A stretch of DNA of 64,000 nt from Agarivorans albus (GCF_019670105.1 NZ_AP023032.1:3855501-3919500), one strand, 5' to 3'. Shown: positions 49,367-59,319, counted from the first letter of the stretch. The notes: generated from the sequence alone by a model not told the origin. Numbers and translations are program-made.

Positions 49367-49756
49367 TCAGTCTTTTAGATTGTATTTATTTGAAGGCGTA
49401 AGCAAGGCGTCGCGCAGAACATCCTGATGACGAGGGATAATCCCAACCTGTAGCCCCACCGGCCTAAACACTTTATTAATGATCGAAAAAGAGAAATTCC
49501 CTTTATCATTTTCTATTTGCGATAGCACCTTACGACTCACCCCAACCATACTAGCGTATTGTTCTTGCTTTAGATTAAGCACCTTAAGGCGCAATTCTTT
49601 TAAAGCCTGTCCTTGGGTTAGATGTCCCTCTAACAAACCGGAAGTCACTTGTTTGAGAAAAAGATCACGCCCAGCGGCATCAACTTCAGGTCTACCTTTA
49701 GTAGGCTTAACACGTTCTGAAGTAATCTTTGCTTTTTTAATCTGAGTGTTAGCCAT
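49367..49756 (-). CDS. XRE-family transcriptional regulator
   Basis: A 129-residue protein with a basic N-terminus (KKAKITSERVKPTKGRP) and an HTH (LKQEQYASMVGVSRKVLSQIENDKGNFS) followed by INKVFRPVGLQVGIIPR. This is the type of XRE regulator found alone or beside HipA- and HigB-like toxins. No toxin gene is adjacent; it may regulate itself through the repeats at 49815-49896. Confidence 0.8.
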   Translation of the reverse strand: MANTQIKKAKITSERVKPTKGRPEVDAAGRDLFLKQVTSGLLEGHLTQGQALKELRLKVLNLKQEQYASMVGVSRKVLSQIENDKGNFSFSIINKVFRPVGLQVGIIPRHQDVLRDALLTPSNKYNLKD

Positions 49757-50204
49757 TACATACTCCTATCAAAAACTATCTTGGAACAATTCAACTGTTA
49801 ACTCTTCCCCGGCCATGTGTAATAAACCACATTAATGAGTCCATATTGGCCACATTAATCAAAAAAAGCCACATTAACGTACCTTATATTACACATAAAT
49901 TAACTCAGGTTTATTTGCAAATTCGCGCGTCTAAAATGCAAAGCGATACATTGGAGAGTACTCCCTCGAATGAAAGTATCAAAAATCAAAGGAGCTATAT
50001 AAGGCAGCCTATGCAAGTGGCTAAATTATGCAATAAACAACATTTGTTTGGCTCTCATCTGTTTCTAAACATTCAGCTGAAAAACCTATCAGTTGGGCAT
50101 GGTCTTAGAAGAGAACACCAGAAAGCTATCATATGACTCATTAGTCAGCCTAAAAGATAGGATTATCATATAAGCCCCTAAATGTTAGATCTGGAGTACC
50201 TGCG
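49757..50204. other. Regulatory region with operator cluster, no gene
   Basis: It holds three direct repeats of CCACATTAAY (49827-49836, 49850-49859, 49869-49878) bracketed by the inverted 9-mers ATGTGTAAT (49815-49823) and ATTACACAT (49888-49896). A 96-codon frame crosses it but looks random. The rest shows nothing clear. Confidence 0.65.
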
Positions 50205-50762
50205 ATGAAGTACATTTATGCTCGAACCTCTACCACCGACCAAAATGTTGACCAACAAGCGGAACACCTACTAACACTTCACAACGATGCTGAAGTATTC
50301 AAAGAACAAACGAGTGGAAAATCACTCGATAGGCCAGTTCTCAATAAGCTCACCAACATAGTCTCAGCCGGAGATATCATCATTGTATTGTCAATGAGTC
50401 GACTTGGCCGTAATACCGAAGAGGTGTTGGCTTTCATCCGACTGATGAAAACCAAGAATATATCGGTGCTTGTAGAAGACTTAGGCTGCATAGATGTGAC
50501 AAGTTCAATGGGCAAGCTAGTGTTAACCACCCTTGCAGCGGTGGCTGAAATGCAACGCGAAGATACCCTCGATAAACAACATATCGGTATTGCTCGGGCT
50601 AAGGCAGAGGGTAAGTACAAAGGCAAACAACAATCGTTAGAAACAATTCAAAAGTGCAAAGAAGCACTCACCTATGTTGAAAAAGGACTTAGCAAAGAAA
50701 AAGCGGCCAAGGCTGTAGGGATCGGTGTTGCTACGCTGTATAGGTACATCAAAACTAATTGA
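50205..50762 (+). CDS. Serine recombinase (resolvase/invertase family)
   Basis: A 185-residue serine recombinase. The catalytic domain has YIYARTSTTDQNVDQQ (serine in the ARTS position), SGKSLDRPVLNKL, MSRLGRNTEEVLAFI and an E-helix TLAAVAEMQREDTLDKQ. The C-terminus is a short HTH (EKAAKAVGIGVATLYRYIK). It is a Hin/Tn3-resolvase-size enzyme; its target sites are not evident here. GGAG lies 8 bp upstream of the start. Confidence 0.9.
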   Translation: MKYIYARTSTTDQNVDQQAEHLLTLHNDAEVFKEQTSGKSLDRPVLNKLTNIVSAGDIIIVLSMSRLGRNTEEVLAFIRLMKTKNISVLVEDLGCIDVTSSMGKLVLTTLAAVAEMQREDTLDKQHIGIARAKAEGKYKGKQQSLETIQKCKEALTYVEKGLSKEKAAKAVGIGVATLYRYIKTN

Positions 50763-50917
50763 GCGCACTCATTGTTTAGCATTTTTTTGTTTTGGCAATT
50801 TTAGATTTTTTGCTCCACTCCAAAAGGATGTTAATTTGATATTGTCTCTTTTAGTTCCGTAACTGTTAAGCCATGGCTAAGTCACCGAAACTTCATATAC
50901 TTTTCGAGGTAGTATTC

Positions 50918-51470
50918 ATGAAAGTAATAATATCAACAATTACACTAACCCTTACTACTTTGGCCATCATCGTAAAACTATCTTTCAGTAGCTTGTTGTC
51001 TTTTGCAGGTTACGCCGCCATTCCTATCAATGAGCTACAAAAGTTAACTGCATCGAATATAGCAATAGAAAAGTTAAAGAATAACCATGCGAATAAAAAA
51101 TCTAGAGTTACTAAGCGCTTTGCTAAGAAGACAGCCAAGAAAAAAAGTTGGTGCAACAGCTGTATCAGCGGCGACAATTGGCACAGTCGCAGTCATAGGT
51201 ACGATGACCTATATTGAGATTAATGAGTTTTGTGAAGATCAGCGACAATTATCAGAAGAGGAAAATATTTTATTTAATATGAATCTTACTTTTGATTTCA
51301 GTACATGCGTCGAATCGGCTAAAGAAGACTCCACAAAGATAGCCCAAGAAGCTTGGACGATGGTAAAACAATCGGGGATAAGTGCCGTTGAATCTGTCGA
51401 TGAAACTATAGAGCCTAGTAGAAGAGAACTGATTAAAGCCTTTGAAGCAATCGACCAATTCTTCAATTAG
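50918..51470 (+). pseudogene. Small membrane protein gene split by a frameshift at an A7 run
   Basis: Frame one from ATG 50918 (GAGG upstream) gives a membrane segment and a basic stretch ending TKRFAKKTAKKK. At the seven-A run (about 51141-51147) the sensible continuation (VGATAVSAATIGTVAVIGTM) is in the +1 frame and runs to 51470. One A fewer would restore a single protein of about 183 residues with two membrane parts. This could be a true mutation, transcript slippage on the A run, or a sequencing error. Confidence 0.65.
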
Positions 51471-51641
51471 ATTTAGGAAGTTTTACCTAAGTTGAAGTCT
51501 TTTGTAAAAATGTAAATTTCAAGTTTACCTGTTATTCAATCATGAGCTTTTCTAGAATGCGCCACAGCAAAGAAAGTTTAACTTAAATACTGGTTATAAT
51601 TAACTCCGATGCCTTCAAACCTACCGAATTGATTACGATAA

Positions 51642-52163
51642 ATGAATTTAATAAACTGGTATAAGACTCGACATCCGAATTACTTAGGACATAACCAACC
51701 CAATATGGACTCTATGGCCTACCTTGAAAGGCTACAAGAAACCATTTTGACCCCTATATCCGGGGCATTGGGGCAAACGACGGTTACTTATGGCTTTACT
51801 AGTTTTGAACTTCTTCGGTACATAAAAAAAAACTCGCCTGGTGATATGGCTCCTGATATTGACCAGCATGCCGCAATGGAGTTGAATTCGCGAAACAACC
51901 ATATATGCAAACGCGATGGAGCGGCTTGTGATATTTTAGTAGAAGGCTACGAACACCAAATGCACCTTGTAGCTAAATTTATTTGTAAAGAATTGCAATT
52001 TGATAGGCTATATTTCTATGGAAAGTGTCGCCCTTTGCACGTCAGCGTTGGTCCTGAAGAATCCAAATATGCATTGATACGTATGCCGAATACCCGAGGT
52101 GTTCGAGTCAATTCAAAAAGTGCGACCGACGATGCCACTATTCGCCTTTTTGAACATCTATAA
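51642..52163 (+). CDS. M15-peptidase-like protein upstream of PT methyltransferase
   Basis: A 173-residue protein without signal peptide. VTYGFTSFELLRYI (residues 48-61) parallels the S-G-Y-R-S opening of M15 peptidases, NNHICKRDGAACDI parallels the SxHxxGxAxD zinc motif with an insertion (His87, Asp97), and PLHVSVGP gives the last His133. The His-Asp-His zinc set is therefore present. It is 26 bp upstream of the methyltransferase and probably cotranscribed. A cytoplasmic M15-fold protein in a phosphorothioation locus is unusual. The fold assignment is by motif only. Confidence 0.55.
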   Translation: MNLINWYKTRHPNYLGHNQPNMDSMAYLERLQETILTPISGALGQTTVTYGFTSFELLRYIKKNSPGDMAPDIDQHAAMELNSRNNHICKRDGAACDILVEGYEHQMHLVAKFICKELQFDRLYFYGKCRPLHVSVGPEESKYALIRMPNTRGVRVNSKSATDDATIRLFEHL

Positions 52164-52189
52164 TAGATGTTCAAAGACAGAGGGCATAC

Positions 52190-54211
52190 ATGGACGCACA
52201 ACGTTACTCGCAACTGGTGAAACACGCTAAAATCGGCAAACAACTACCCGACGCTGTTTATTTACACAAAGACGCGATGTTTAGCTTGCCGAGTGAGCTA
52301 CAAAGCTTTATCCCCGCCGTGGCAAACGCGGTAAAGTTAGGGCCTGAACAATGGAATATCATCAAGCTATTTAAGCGCGATTTTCGCCTATCATTGCTGC
52401 ATTACCCTAACTTTTATGATGACCCGTACCCAGCCTTATCACAGAGCTTAAATGTCGACTTAGCTCGTTTGAATCACAAGATCACCAGCTACATAGGGAC
52501 AGATAACCCGCCAATACTGCACCGCAAAGAAACTATGATTGACCCAAAGCATCCAGAATTTGAAACCTTTAAAATGATTACCCAAGAAGGTGAAAACGCC
52601 GGATTATATGAGAACTCTCGCTTAATCGGGTTTAAAAGCTCTTGGATGCATCTAATTAAGCGGCACGGCTACGAGTTAGTCGATGGCCGATTATTTAGAG
52701 CTTCAGCCATAAGCAACAGTATTGAGGCTACAGGGATAGATAGACACCGTACCGCTATTGTACGTCATGAGCTATCAGCTCCAATGAAAACCTTAGTTAA
52801 ACACGGCTATCTTGAAGGTGAATACTCCATTTTTGATTATGGTTGCGGCCGTGGCGATGATTTAAGAGAGCTCGAAGCTCATGGCCTAGATGCCATAGGC
52901 TGGGACCCTAATTTTTATCCCGATACCGAAAAGCTTAACTCAGATATTGTTAACCTTGGCTTTGTGCTTAACGTCATTGAAGACCAGCACGAGCGCCTAG
53001 ATGCACTGCTTGGCGCTTGGGAGTTAAGTGACAAGTTACTGGTTATTTCTGTGATGTTGGCTAACGAGAGTTACATTGCTCAGTTCAAGCCATATAAAGA
53101 TGGGGTAATTACCTCCCGTAATACCTTCCAAAAGTACTATGCCCAATCTGAAGTTAAGTCCTATATAGAACGCAGTTTACAAGAGCAAGCGATCACCGTT
53201 GCCCCTGGCATTTTTTACGTGTTTAGAGACAAACTAGAAGAACAAAGCTATCTGCAACGTAAATACAAACGCAACCAACGTTGGGAGCAATTAACAAGCC
53301 CACAAACCCTAGAGTCAAAAGACAAAGCCAAGTTAGTCATAGCCCAGCAGCAAGAGCTTTTCACTAGCTTCTGGATTCAGTGCCTAGCCTTAGGCCGTAT
53401 CCCTGGCAACGATGAGTTTGCAGAGTCTGAAACCATCAGGGGCTTGGTTGGCTCCCATAAAAAAGCCTTTGACCTGCTTAAAGAGCTTTACGACACTAGC
53501 GAATTTGAAACAGCAGAGAAAAGCCGTAAAGAAGATTTACTGCTTTACTTTGCAATGGAACTGTTCGAAAAAAGAAAACCCTATACCCAACAGCCCGAAA
53601 ACCTAAAGCGCGACATCAAAGCATTATTTGGTGAATACAGGTCAGCTATTGAACTAGCAACAGAACTGCTTTTTGCTATCGCTGATACTGAGCTGATTAA
53701 TCGCCAATGTGAGAAAGCCCATAAAACCATGACAGCGAGCCTTCTCAACCAAGGCCACTCTCTTATCTTCCACAAACAATTTGTTGATGAACTTCCGATA
53801 CTACTACGTACCTATGTAGGCGCGGCTTTGCAAATGTATGGTGAATTAGGCGAGGACATAGATCTTATTAAGATCCACAGCACCTCAGGCAAACTTACGC
53901 TCACTGCTTATGATGACTTTGAAAAGTCAGTGCCGTTTTTAGTAGAACGTATAAAAATAAAAATGGCCGAACAGGATATCGACTTTTTTGATTATGTTGA
54001 GGAAATGCGAAGGCCCCCTTTAGTAAACAAACATTTATATTTATCAAACGACGACATAAACAAAAATAAACAAGAGAACTTCGATAAACGTCTCGCCAGA
54101 ATACTAGAGATCACACCACAAAAAGAGGCTCTTATACAAAGAGTTGAGCTAGAAACCAGTCTAGACAAAGCTAATAAGAAAATTAGAGGGTTTACTCTCG
54201 TTAAGAAATAG
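52190..54211 (+). CDS. DNA phosphorothioation-associated putative methyltransferase
   Basis: A 673-residue protein. The centre holds an AdoMet-binding motif I, SIFDYGCGRGDDLRELEAHG (about residues 214-232), followed by the acidic motif in WDPNF and NLGFVLNVIED. The N-terminal part has YFTG-free KFRDxLH-type blocks of unknown role and the long C-terminus is helical. It matches the TIGR family of methyltransferases that accompany dnd genes. Whether it modifies DNA or another target is unknown. It is second in the operon after the M15-like gene. Confidence 0.85.
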   Translation: MDAQRYSQLVKHAKIGKQLPDAVYLHKDAMFSLPSELQSFIPAVANAVKLGPEQWNIIKLFKRDFRLSLLHYPNFYDDPYPALSQSLNVDLARLNHKITSYIGTDNPPILHRKETMIDPKHPEFETFKMITQEGENAGLYENSRLIGFKSSWMHLIKRHGYELVDGRLFRASAISNSIEATGIDRHRTAIVRHELSAPMKTLVKHGYLEGEYSIFDYGCGRGDDLRELEAHGLDAIGWDPNFYPDTEKLNSDIVNLGFVLNVIEDQHERLDALLGAWELSDKLLVISVMLANESYIAQFKPYKDGVITSRNTFQKYYAQSEVKSYIERSLQEQAITVAPGIFYVFRDKLEEQSYLQRKYKRNQRWEQLTSPQTLESKDKAKLVIAQQQELFTSFWIQCLALGRIPGNDEFAESETIRGLVGSHKKAFDLLKELYDTSEFETAEKSRKEDLLLYFAMELFEKRKPYTQQPENLKRDIKALFGEYRSAIELATELLFAIADTELINRQCEKAHKTMTASLLNQGHSLIFHKQFVDELPILLRTYVGAALQMYGELGEDIDLIKIHSTSGKLTLTAYDDFEKSVPFLVERIKIKMAEQDIDFFDYVEEMRRPPLVNKHLYLSNDDINKNKQENFDKRLARILEITPQKEALIQRVELETSLDKANKKIRGFTLVKK

Positions 54212-54276
54212 CTCCACTCATCATCTAGCATTTATCAAATAAAACATAGAATTTACTTAGTCAAATATGTAAAATT

Positions 54277-54401
54277 ATGACATACCAAAAAACATTTTAC
54301 GTCATTAATCTTAAAATATAACAAAGTCACATGAATATTTGTCGGAAATGACATACTAACTAGACTCAACGTACTCAAACGTCATTTTTCATAGGTGTCA
54401 T
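54277..54401. promoter_or_regulatory. Repeated ATGAC half-sites upstream of dndB
   Basis: ATGACATAC (54277), ACGTCATT (54299), ATGACATAC (54348), ACGTCATT (54379) and GTGTCATA (54395) alternate in orientation, giving two inverted pairs in the 190-bp gap before dndB. The last one touches the dndB start. This pattern suggests operators. DndB homologues are known to repress dnd transcription in Salmonella, so a DndB site is possible. Confidence 0.6.
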
Positions 54402-55481
54402 ATGCAAAATCAAGATTCTGGATACTGTTACTCTTTCCCTGCAGTACGTGGAATTCAAGCAGGGCGAACTTTCTTCATTGCAACTTGCCCACTAAGAATC
54501 ATTCCAAAAATATTCAGCTATAACGAAAACGATGTTCCACCTGAACTTCGCGCACAACGAACGCTAAACAAAACTCGTATTCCAGATATGGTGAAATACC
54601 TATTAGACAACCCCAAAGAGTACGTTTTTTCAGCGCTAACAGCCTCTGTTGGGGTAGATATATCATTCGATGATCATGATAGTGCACCAAACCTGGGTAC
54701 CTTAAAAATCCCTATGGATGCTCAGATACTCATTAATGACGGTCAACACCGCCGCAAAGCGATCGAAGAAGCTCTTTTAGAAAACCCAGATCTAGGGCAA
54801 GACAATATTCCGGTTTTATTTTTTATAGATGAAGGATTAACGCGTAGCCAACAAATGTTTGCTGATTTAAATAAGTATGCAGTAAAACCCAGCCCATCAC
54901 TTGGAATTCGCTATGATCATAGAGACTCTAGTTCAGAACTAGCGCGTTACTTGGCAGATACTGTTACCCCATTTGTCGGATTCACTGAAATGGAAAAATC
55001 CAACATCAGCCCTAAATCAAACAAGCTGTTTACTTTAAGCAGTATCAAGCAATCAACTAAGGCTCTTTTGAGCAAAGGACCCAAAGACGGCTTTAGTGAA
55101 GAAGAGCAGCAAATTGCATCTGAATTTTGGCAGGAAGTAACAAAGAATATTAAAGACTGGCAGCTCGTTATTAGAAAAGAAGTGTCACCAGCTCAATTGC
55201 GCCAAGAGTACATCCATGCACATGGTGTCGGGTTACATGCGATTGGCGTTTTAGGTAAGCACCTGTTGTGCCAGGAGCCAAAACAGTGGAAAAAGAAGCT
55301 TCAACTACTAGGGAAAGTTAATTGGCTAAAAACCAACCCAGAATGGATCAAACGCAGCATGAATCACGGCAAGCTGAGTAAGTCGAACATAAACATTCAG
55401 CTAACCGCCAACGCACTTAAAATCGAACTTGGGTTACCACTAACCCCAGAAGAAAAAGCTCTAGAGAAGCAGTTATCATGA
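54402..55481 (+). CDS. dndB: DNA phosphorothioation protein DndB
   Basis: A 359-residue protein with the DGQHR motif (INDGQHRRKAIEEAL, about residue 110) that defines DndB. DndB is dispensable for sulfur insertion but affects modification frequency and site choice, and acts as a transcriptional regulator in Salmonella. Its stop overlaps the dndC start by 4 bp (ATGA), so the dndBCDE genes are a coupled operon. Length is typical. Confidence 0.95.
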   Translation: MQNQDSGYCYSFPAVRGIQAGRTFFIATCPLRIIPKIFSYNENDVPPELRAQRTLNKTRIPDMVKYLLDNPKEYVFSALTASVGVDISFDDHDSAPNLGTLKIPMDAQILINDGQHRRKAIEEALLENPDLGQDNIPVLFFIDEGLTRSQQMFADLNKYAVKPSPSLGIRYDHRDSSSELARYLADTVTPFVGFTEMEKSNISPKSNKLFTLSSIKQSTKALLSKGPKDGFSEEEQQIASEFWQEVTKNIKDWQLVIRKEVSPAQLRQEYIHAHGVGLHAIGVLGKHLLCQEPKQWKKKLQLLGKVNWLKTNPEWIKRSMNHGKLSKSNINIQLTANALKIELGLPLTPEEKALEKQLS

Positions 55482-57301
55482 TACACGAGCTAAAAATGGC
55501 TGAAGACCTAGCCGAAGAATACCAAGAATTCATCAACGCTGAAGAGTTCGCAAATAATAACCTCAGCCACTATGTTGCTGACGTTCAACGCGTCTATTGT
55601 GCAGACAACCGCCCATGGGTGATAGGCTATAGTGGCGGTAAAGACTCCTCCGCAGTAATGTCTCTAATTTATATGGCTCTGCTTGGGTTGGAAAAAGAAC
55701 AGCGCCACAAGCCTGTGTTTGTCGTTTCATCAGACACCTTGGTTGAGACTCCCGTCGTAGTTAACCACATTAAAGACTCCTTAGCTGCGATAGAGAAAGG
55801 AGCCAAGCGCGACGACTTACCAATCAGCTGCCACAAAGTTGTACCTAAGTCAGATCAAACGTTTTGGTCAAGTCTTCTTGGAAAAGGCTACCCAGCACCA
55901 ACTCGCTCTTTCCGTTGGTGTACTGAACGAATGAAGATCGACCCAGTGAGTGACTTTATTAAAAGCAAAGTTTCTCAATTTGACGAGGTGATCGTGGTCT
56001 TAGGCTCTCGCAGTCAAGAAAGTGCCTCGCGTGCTCAAGTTATCGCTAAGCACAAAATTGATGGTTCTCGTTTAGCTCGCCATACAACTTTAGCCAACGC
56101 ATTCATTTACACGCCGATTGATACTTGGGCTGTCGATGACGTATGGAAAATCTTACGTCTATGTCACCTAGAGACAAAAGAAACACCATTAGGTACTAGA
56201 AACATCTGGAAAGATAACTATGACCTAGAGTGGGAAAACCCATGGGGTGGCAAAAACCTTGTGCTTTGGAATCTTTATAAAGACTCTTCAGGCCAAGGCG
56301 AATGCCCAATGGTTATTGACGAAACAACACCTTCTTGCGGTAACTCTCGTTTTGGCTGTTGGACGTGCACGGTTGTAACGAAAGACCGAGCCATGGAAAG
56401 TCTCATACAAAATGGCGAGGAGTGGATGGCTCCGTTACTAAAATTTAGAAATAACCTCGCCGATACAAATGTCCCTAGAGACAAAGATATTTTTCGAAAC
56501 TTCAAGAGAAGAACAGGCCGAGTGCATGATCAACTTAAGAAGTTACCCTATGACATAAAAACTCCAGAAGCGGCTATCAATTACATAAAATCAGAGAAAC
56601 ACGATGAACTATATGAAACACAAGAGTTCCGTGTAGTAAATGATTCAAAGAATCAACCATATATGATCGAAATTTTTGACGGTGAAATTGTTGTTGAGAC
56701 TGCCAGCTATCAGATTGACTCAAAAGATGAAAAAAAGAGAAAAGCTTGGTTTTGGTCGCGATACACTCCAGGTCCTTACTGGCTTAAATACCGCCGCCAA
56801 TGGCTGCGTGAACTACTAGAGCTAGATAAGAAATTTAAGGCAGAAGGCCGAGAAATTGAACTAATCACAGTACCTGAGCTGCACGCTATTCGCCAAGAGT
56901 GGATTCATGATCCAAATGAACCAGACTGGGATGACTCTCTACCGACACTCTTCAGAGATGTTTATGGTTATGACCTAGATTGGGTATACGACGATAACGC
57001 AAGTTTTGGTAAAGATGACGCACAGTTAATTCATGAACTTTGCGACAATTTCGATGTAGAGCCAGAGATGATCATGAAACTGATCGAGCTGGAAATCTCT
57101 ATGGAAGGCTTAAGTCGTCGCAGTGGTATCACCAACAAAATCGCATCGCTATTGAAACGAGATTGGGGAAGTTTAGAAGACATCAAACAGAAACACGCGG
57201 CCCTGCAAAGTAAAGCCGAATTCGACATACACTCTCAGGAAATAGAACGTTACAACCAACAACTCGCTGAAGTCGATAAACAGCTACAAAAAGAGTTTTA
57301 A
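55478..57301 (+). CDS. dndC: DNA phosphorothioation protein DndC
   Basis: A 607-residue PAPS-reductase-like ATP pyrophosphatase. The PP-loop SGGKDS is at residues 52-57. Four cysteines for the [4Fe-4S] cluster lie in CGNSRFGCWTC and a preceding CPM. DndC carries sulfur from the cysteine desulfurase to the DNA backbone complex. Somewhat longer than many DndC (about 500-540) because of its C-terminal helical part. No dndA is present, so a host cysteine desulfurase such as IscS must provide sulfur. Confidence 0.95.
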   Translation: MIHELKMAEDLAEEYQEFINAEEFANNNLSHYVADVQRVYCADNRPWVIGYSGGKDSSAVMSLIYMALLGLEKEQRHKPVFVVSSDTLVETPVVVNHIKDSLAAIEKGAKRDDLPISCHKVVPKSDQTFWSSLLGKGYPAPTRSFRWCTERMKIDPVSDFIKSKVSQFDEVIVVLGSRSQESASRAQVIAKHKIDGSRLARHTTLANAFIYTPIDTWAVDDVWKILRLCHLETKETPLGTRNIWKDNYDLEWENPWGGKNLVLWNLYKDSSGQGECPMVIDETTPSCGNSRFGCWTCTVVTKDRAMESLIQNGEEWMAPLLKFRNNLADTNVPRDKDIFRNFKRRTGRVHDQLKKLPYDIKTPEAAINYIKSEKHDELYETQEFRVVNDSKNQPYMIEIFDGEIVVETASYQIDSKDEKKRKAWFWSRYTPGPYWLKYRRQWLRELLELDKKFKAEGREIELITVPELHAIRQEWIHDPNEPDWDDSLPTLFRDVYGYDLDWVYDDNASFGKDDAQLIHELCDNFDVEPEMIMKLIELEISMEGLSRRSGITNKIASLLKRDWGSLEDIKQKHAALQSKAEFDIHSQEIERYNQQLAEVDKQLQKEF

Positions 57302-57309
57302 CTTAAGCC

Positions 57310-59319
57310 ATGCTAATAACTAAATTAACGCTTAACAACTTTAGAGTATTTCGTGGTGTTCACGAAATAGATTTGATGCCAGCCCCAGCTCAAGTAAATA
57401 GAAAAGGTCAAGAAATAACATTCCCACGACCTATCATTCTATTTGGTGGTCTTAACGGTGCTGGTAAAACATCGATCCTGACAGCTGTACGACTCGCTCT
57501 TTTTGGCCGTCAATCATTCAGCCAAGTGCTATCCAATGGCGAGTATGTAGATGCCCTATCCGAGCTCATCCATAAAGGTGTCGGCCACGGTGGGGGTCAA
57601 GATAACGCATCTATCGAGCTCGACTTTAAATACAGCCAAAACGGTGAAGAAAGTACTTATAAAGTGATTCGAAGCTGGAAACTTGGCAAGAAAGACAACC
57701 TATGTCTTGAAAAAGATGGCATCCAAATTCCAGAGCTTAATTACGAGCAATGCCAAGGCTTTCTTAATGAGCTTATTCCAACAGGTATTGCTGACTTATT
57801 TTTCTTTGACGGCGAAAAAATCGCTGAACTAGCGGAAGATGAATCAGGTAGCGTGCTTAAAACGGCTGTGCGTCGCCTGCTCGGTTTGGATGTAATTGCG
57901 AAACTTAAAAGCGACCTAAATATCTTCTTGAAAAAGCAAGGTTCAGAAGCTTTAAGCCAATCTCTAAAAGAAGAGATGAATGCATTAGATGAGCAAAGAA
58001 TTGATCACGAACGTAAAGCTGAGAAGCTTCGTGGTGAGGCTGATATTGTTGATGCTCAAATTGAGCTAGTATCACGCGATATTCTTACTCTGGAGAACAA
58101 GCTTTCACAGAATGGTGGAGCTTGGGCAAAAACCAGAGAAGATGAACAACACAAAGTTACGAGCTTGCTTAGAGAGAAAGTCGAGCTTGAGAAGCAGATT
58201 CGAATGGAAATGGAAACCAACCTTCCATTTTCACTTGCTCCGAAGGCGATGCAAAGGCTTCAAACTCAGATCAAGCAAGAACAACAAGTTAAGAAGAAGC
58301 AGAACTTTAGTAATGAGCTAGATTCCTTCCTAGAAACTCTATGCTCAAAATACCCAAGCTTTGATACCGAGATGGCGCAAAACGCAATCACAGACAGCTT
58401 CAAAGCACACGTCGGTGAATTCGATTCAACTCTGCTTATGTTGGATATATCTGATCGCCAAGCGAACACCATCGACTACCAGTTATCAAACTTATCACAA
58501 GATTCTTTCTCTCGTTTCGACAAAGCACGAGTACGCCTTCAAAAAGTCGAAGACGAAATCGACAACGCTTCAAACAATATCGCGCGAGCACCAGAGCAAG
58601 AGCAAGTGCAGGAGTTGTTTGCAGATGTCCGCGCTTTAGATAAGAAGAAAGAAAAGCTGATTATCAAATATCATGACTTGCTGGAAAAGGCTAAGCAAGA
58701 ACTTCGACTAGCTTTAGAAACAGCGCGCCAAATTCAGAAGCTACACGATAAGCACAAAGATCAATCGAATAAAGATCAAAGCATTAGCAACGCTCAAAAC
58801 TCTATCTTATTGCTAAAGATGTTTGGTGAGCAGTTAACTAAAGCTCGTGTTAATCAGTTAGAAAATGAGTTCGTTCAGTCATACAAAAAGCTTGCTCGTA
58901 AGGAAGATTTACAGCTAACTGCTTCAATCAACCCAGCAACATTCGATGTTGAATTAGTTGATGAACACGGTATTAAGATCAACCGTAAGGCGATGTCTGC
59001 GGGTGAAAAACAGATTTATGCGATCTCGATTCTAGAGGCTCTTGGTCGTACATCTGGTCGTAAGCTACCTATCATCATTGACACTCCGCTAGGCAGATTA
59101 GACTCACATCACCGTGACAAACTGGTAGAGAACTATTTCCCAACTGCAAGCCACCAAGTGGTAATTCTATCGACAGATACAGAAATCGATAGAAACTACA
59201 CAAGTCTCATTCAAGACGATATTGCTCGCACTTACGAGATCTGTTTCGACGGTACAACTAAGGCTTCAACATTGAAAGAAGGTTACTTCTGGAAAGAATC
59301 GATAAAGGAGGCTCTTTAA
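57310..59319 (+). CDS. dndD: DNA phosphorothioation ATPase DndD
   Basis: A 669-residue SMC-like ATPase. Walker A is GGLNGAGKTS (residues 46-55), the middle is a long coiled coil with a hinge-like centre, and the C-terminus has the ABC signature AMSAGEKQIYA and Walker B LPIIIDTPLGRLD. It is thought to alter DNA structure or nick DNA during sulfur insertion. It starts 8 bp after dndC, and its stop overlaps the dndE start. Confidence 0.96.
   Translation: MLITKLTLNNFRVFRGVHEIDLMPAPAQVNRKGQEITFPRPIILFGGLNGAGKTSILTAVRLALFGRQSFSQVLSNGEYVDALSELIHKGVGHGGGQDNASIELDFKYSQNGEESTYKVIRSWKLGKKDNLCLEKDGIQIPELNYEQCQGFLNELIPTGIADLFFFDGEKIAELAEDESGSVLKTAVRRLLGLDVIAKLKSDLNIFLKKQGSEALSQSLKEEMNALDEQRIDHERKAEKLRGEADIVDAQIELVSRDILTLENKLSQNGGAWAKTREDEQHKVTSLLREKVELEKQIRMEMETNLPFSLAPKAMQRLQTQIKQEQQVKKKQNFSNELDSFLETLCSKYPSFDTEMAQNAITDSFKAHVGEFDSTLLMLDISDRQANTIDYQLSNLSQDSFSRFDKARVRLQKVEDEIDNASNNIARAPEQEQVQELFADVRALDKKKEKLIIKYHDLLEKAKQELRLALETARQIQKLHDKHKDQSNKDQSISNAQNSILLLKMFGEQLTKARVNQLENEFVQSYKKLARKEDLQLTASINPATFDVELVDEHGIKINRKAMSAGEKQIYAISILEALGRTSGRKLPIIIDTPLGRLDSHHRDKLVENYFPTASHQVVILSTDTEIDRNYTSLIQDDIARTYEICFDGTTKASTLKEGYFWKESIKEAL

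Noticed and set aside
49846-50136. 96-residue plus-strand ORF
   Set aside because: It covers the operator repeats and has no ribosome binding site or recognisable domain.
55478-57301. Search for dndA (cysteine desulfurase) in the operon
   Set aside because: No PLP-type desulfurase is encoded near dndBCDE; a host IscS probably replaces it.
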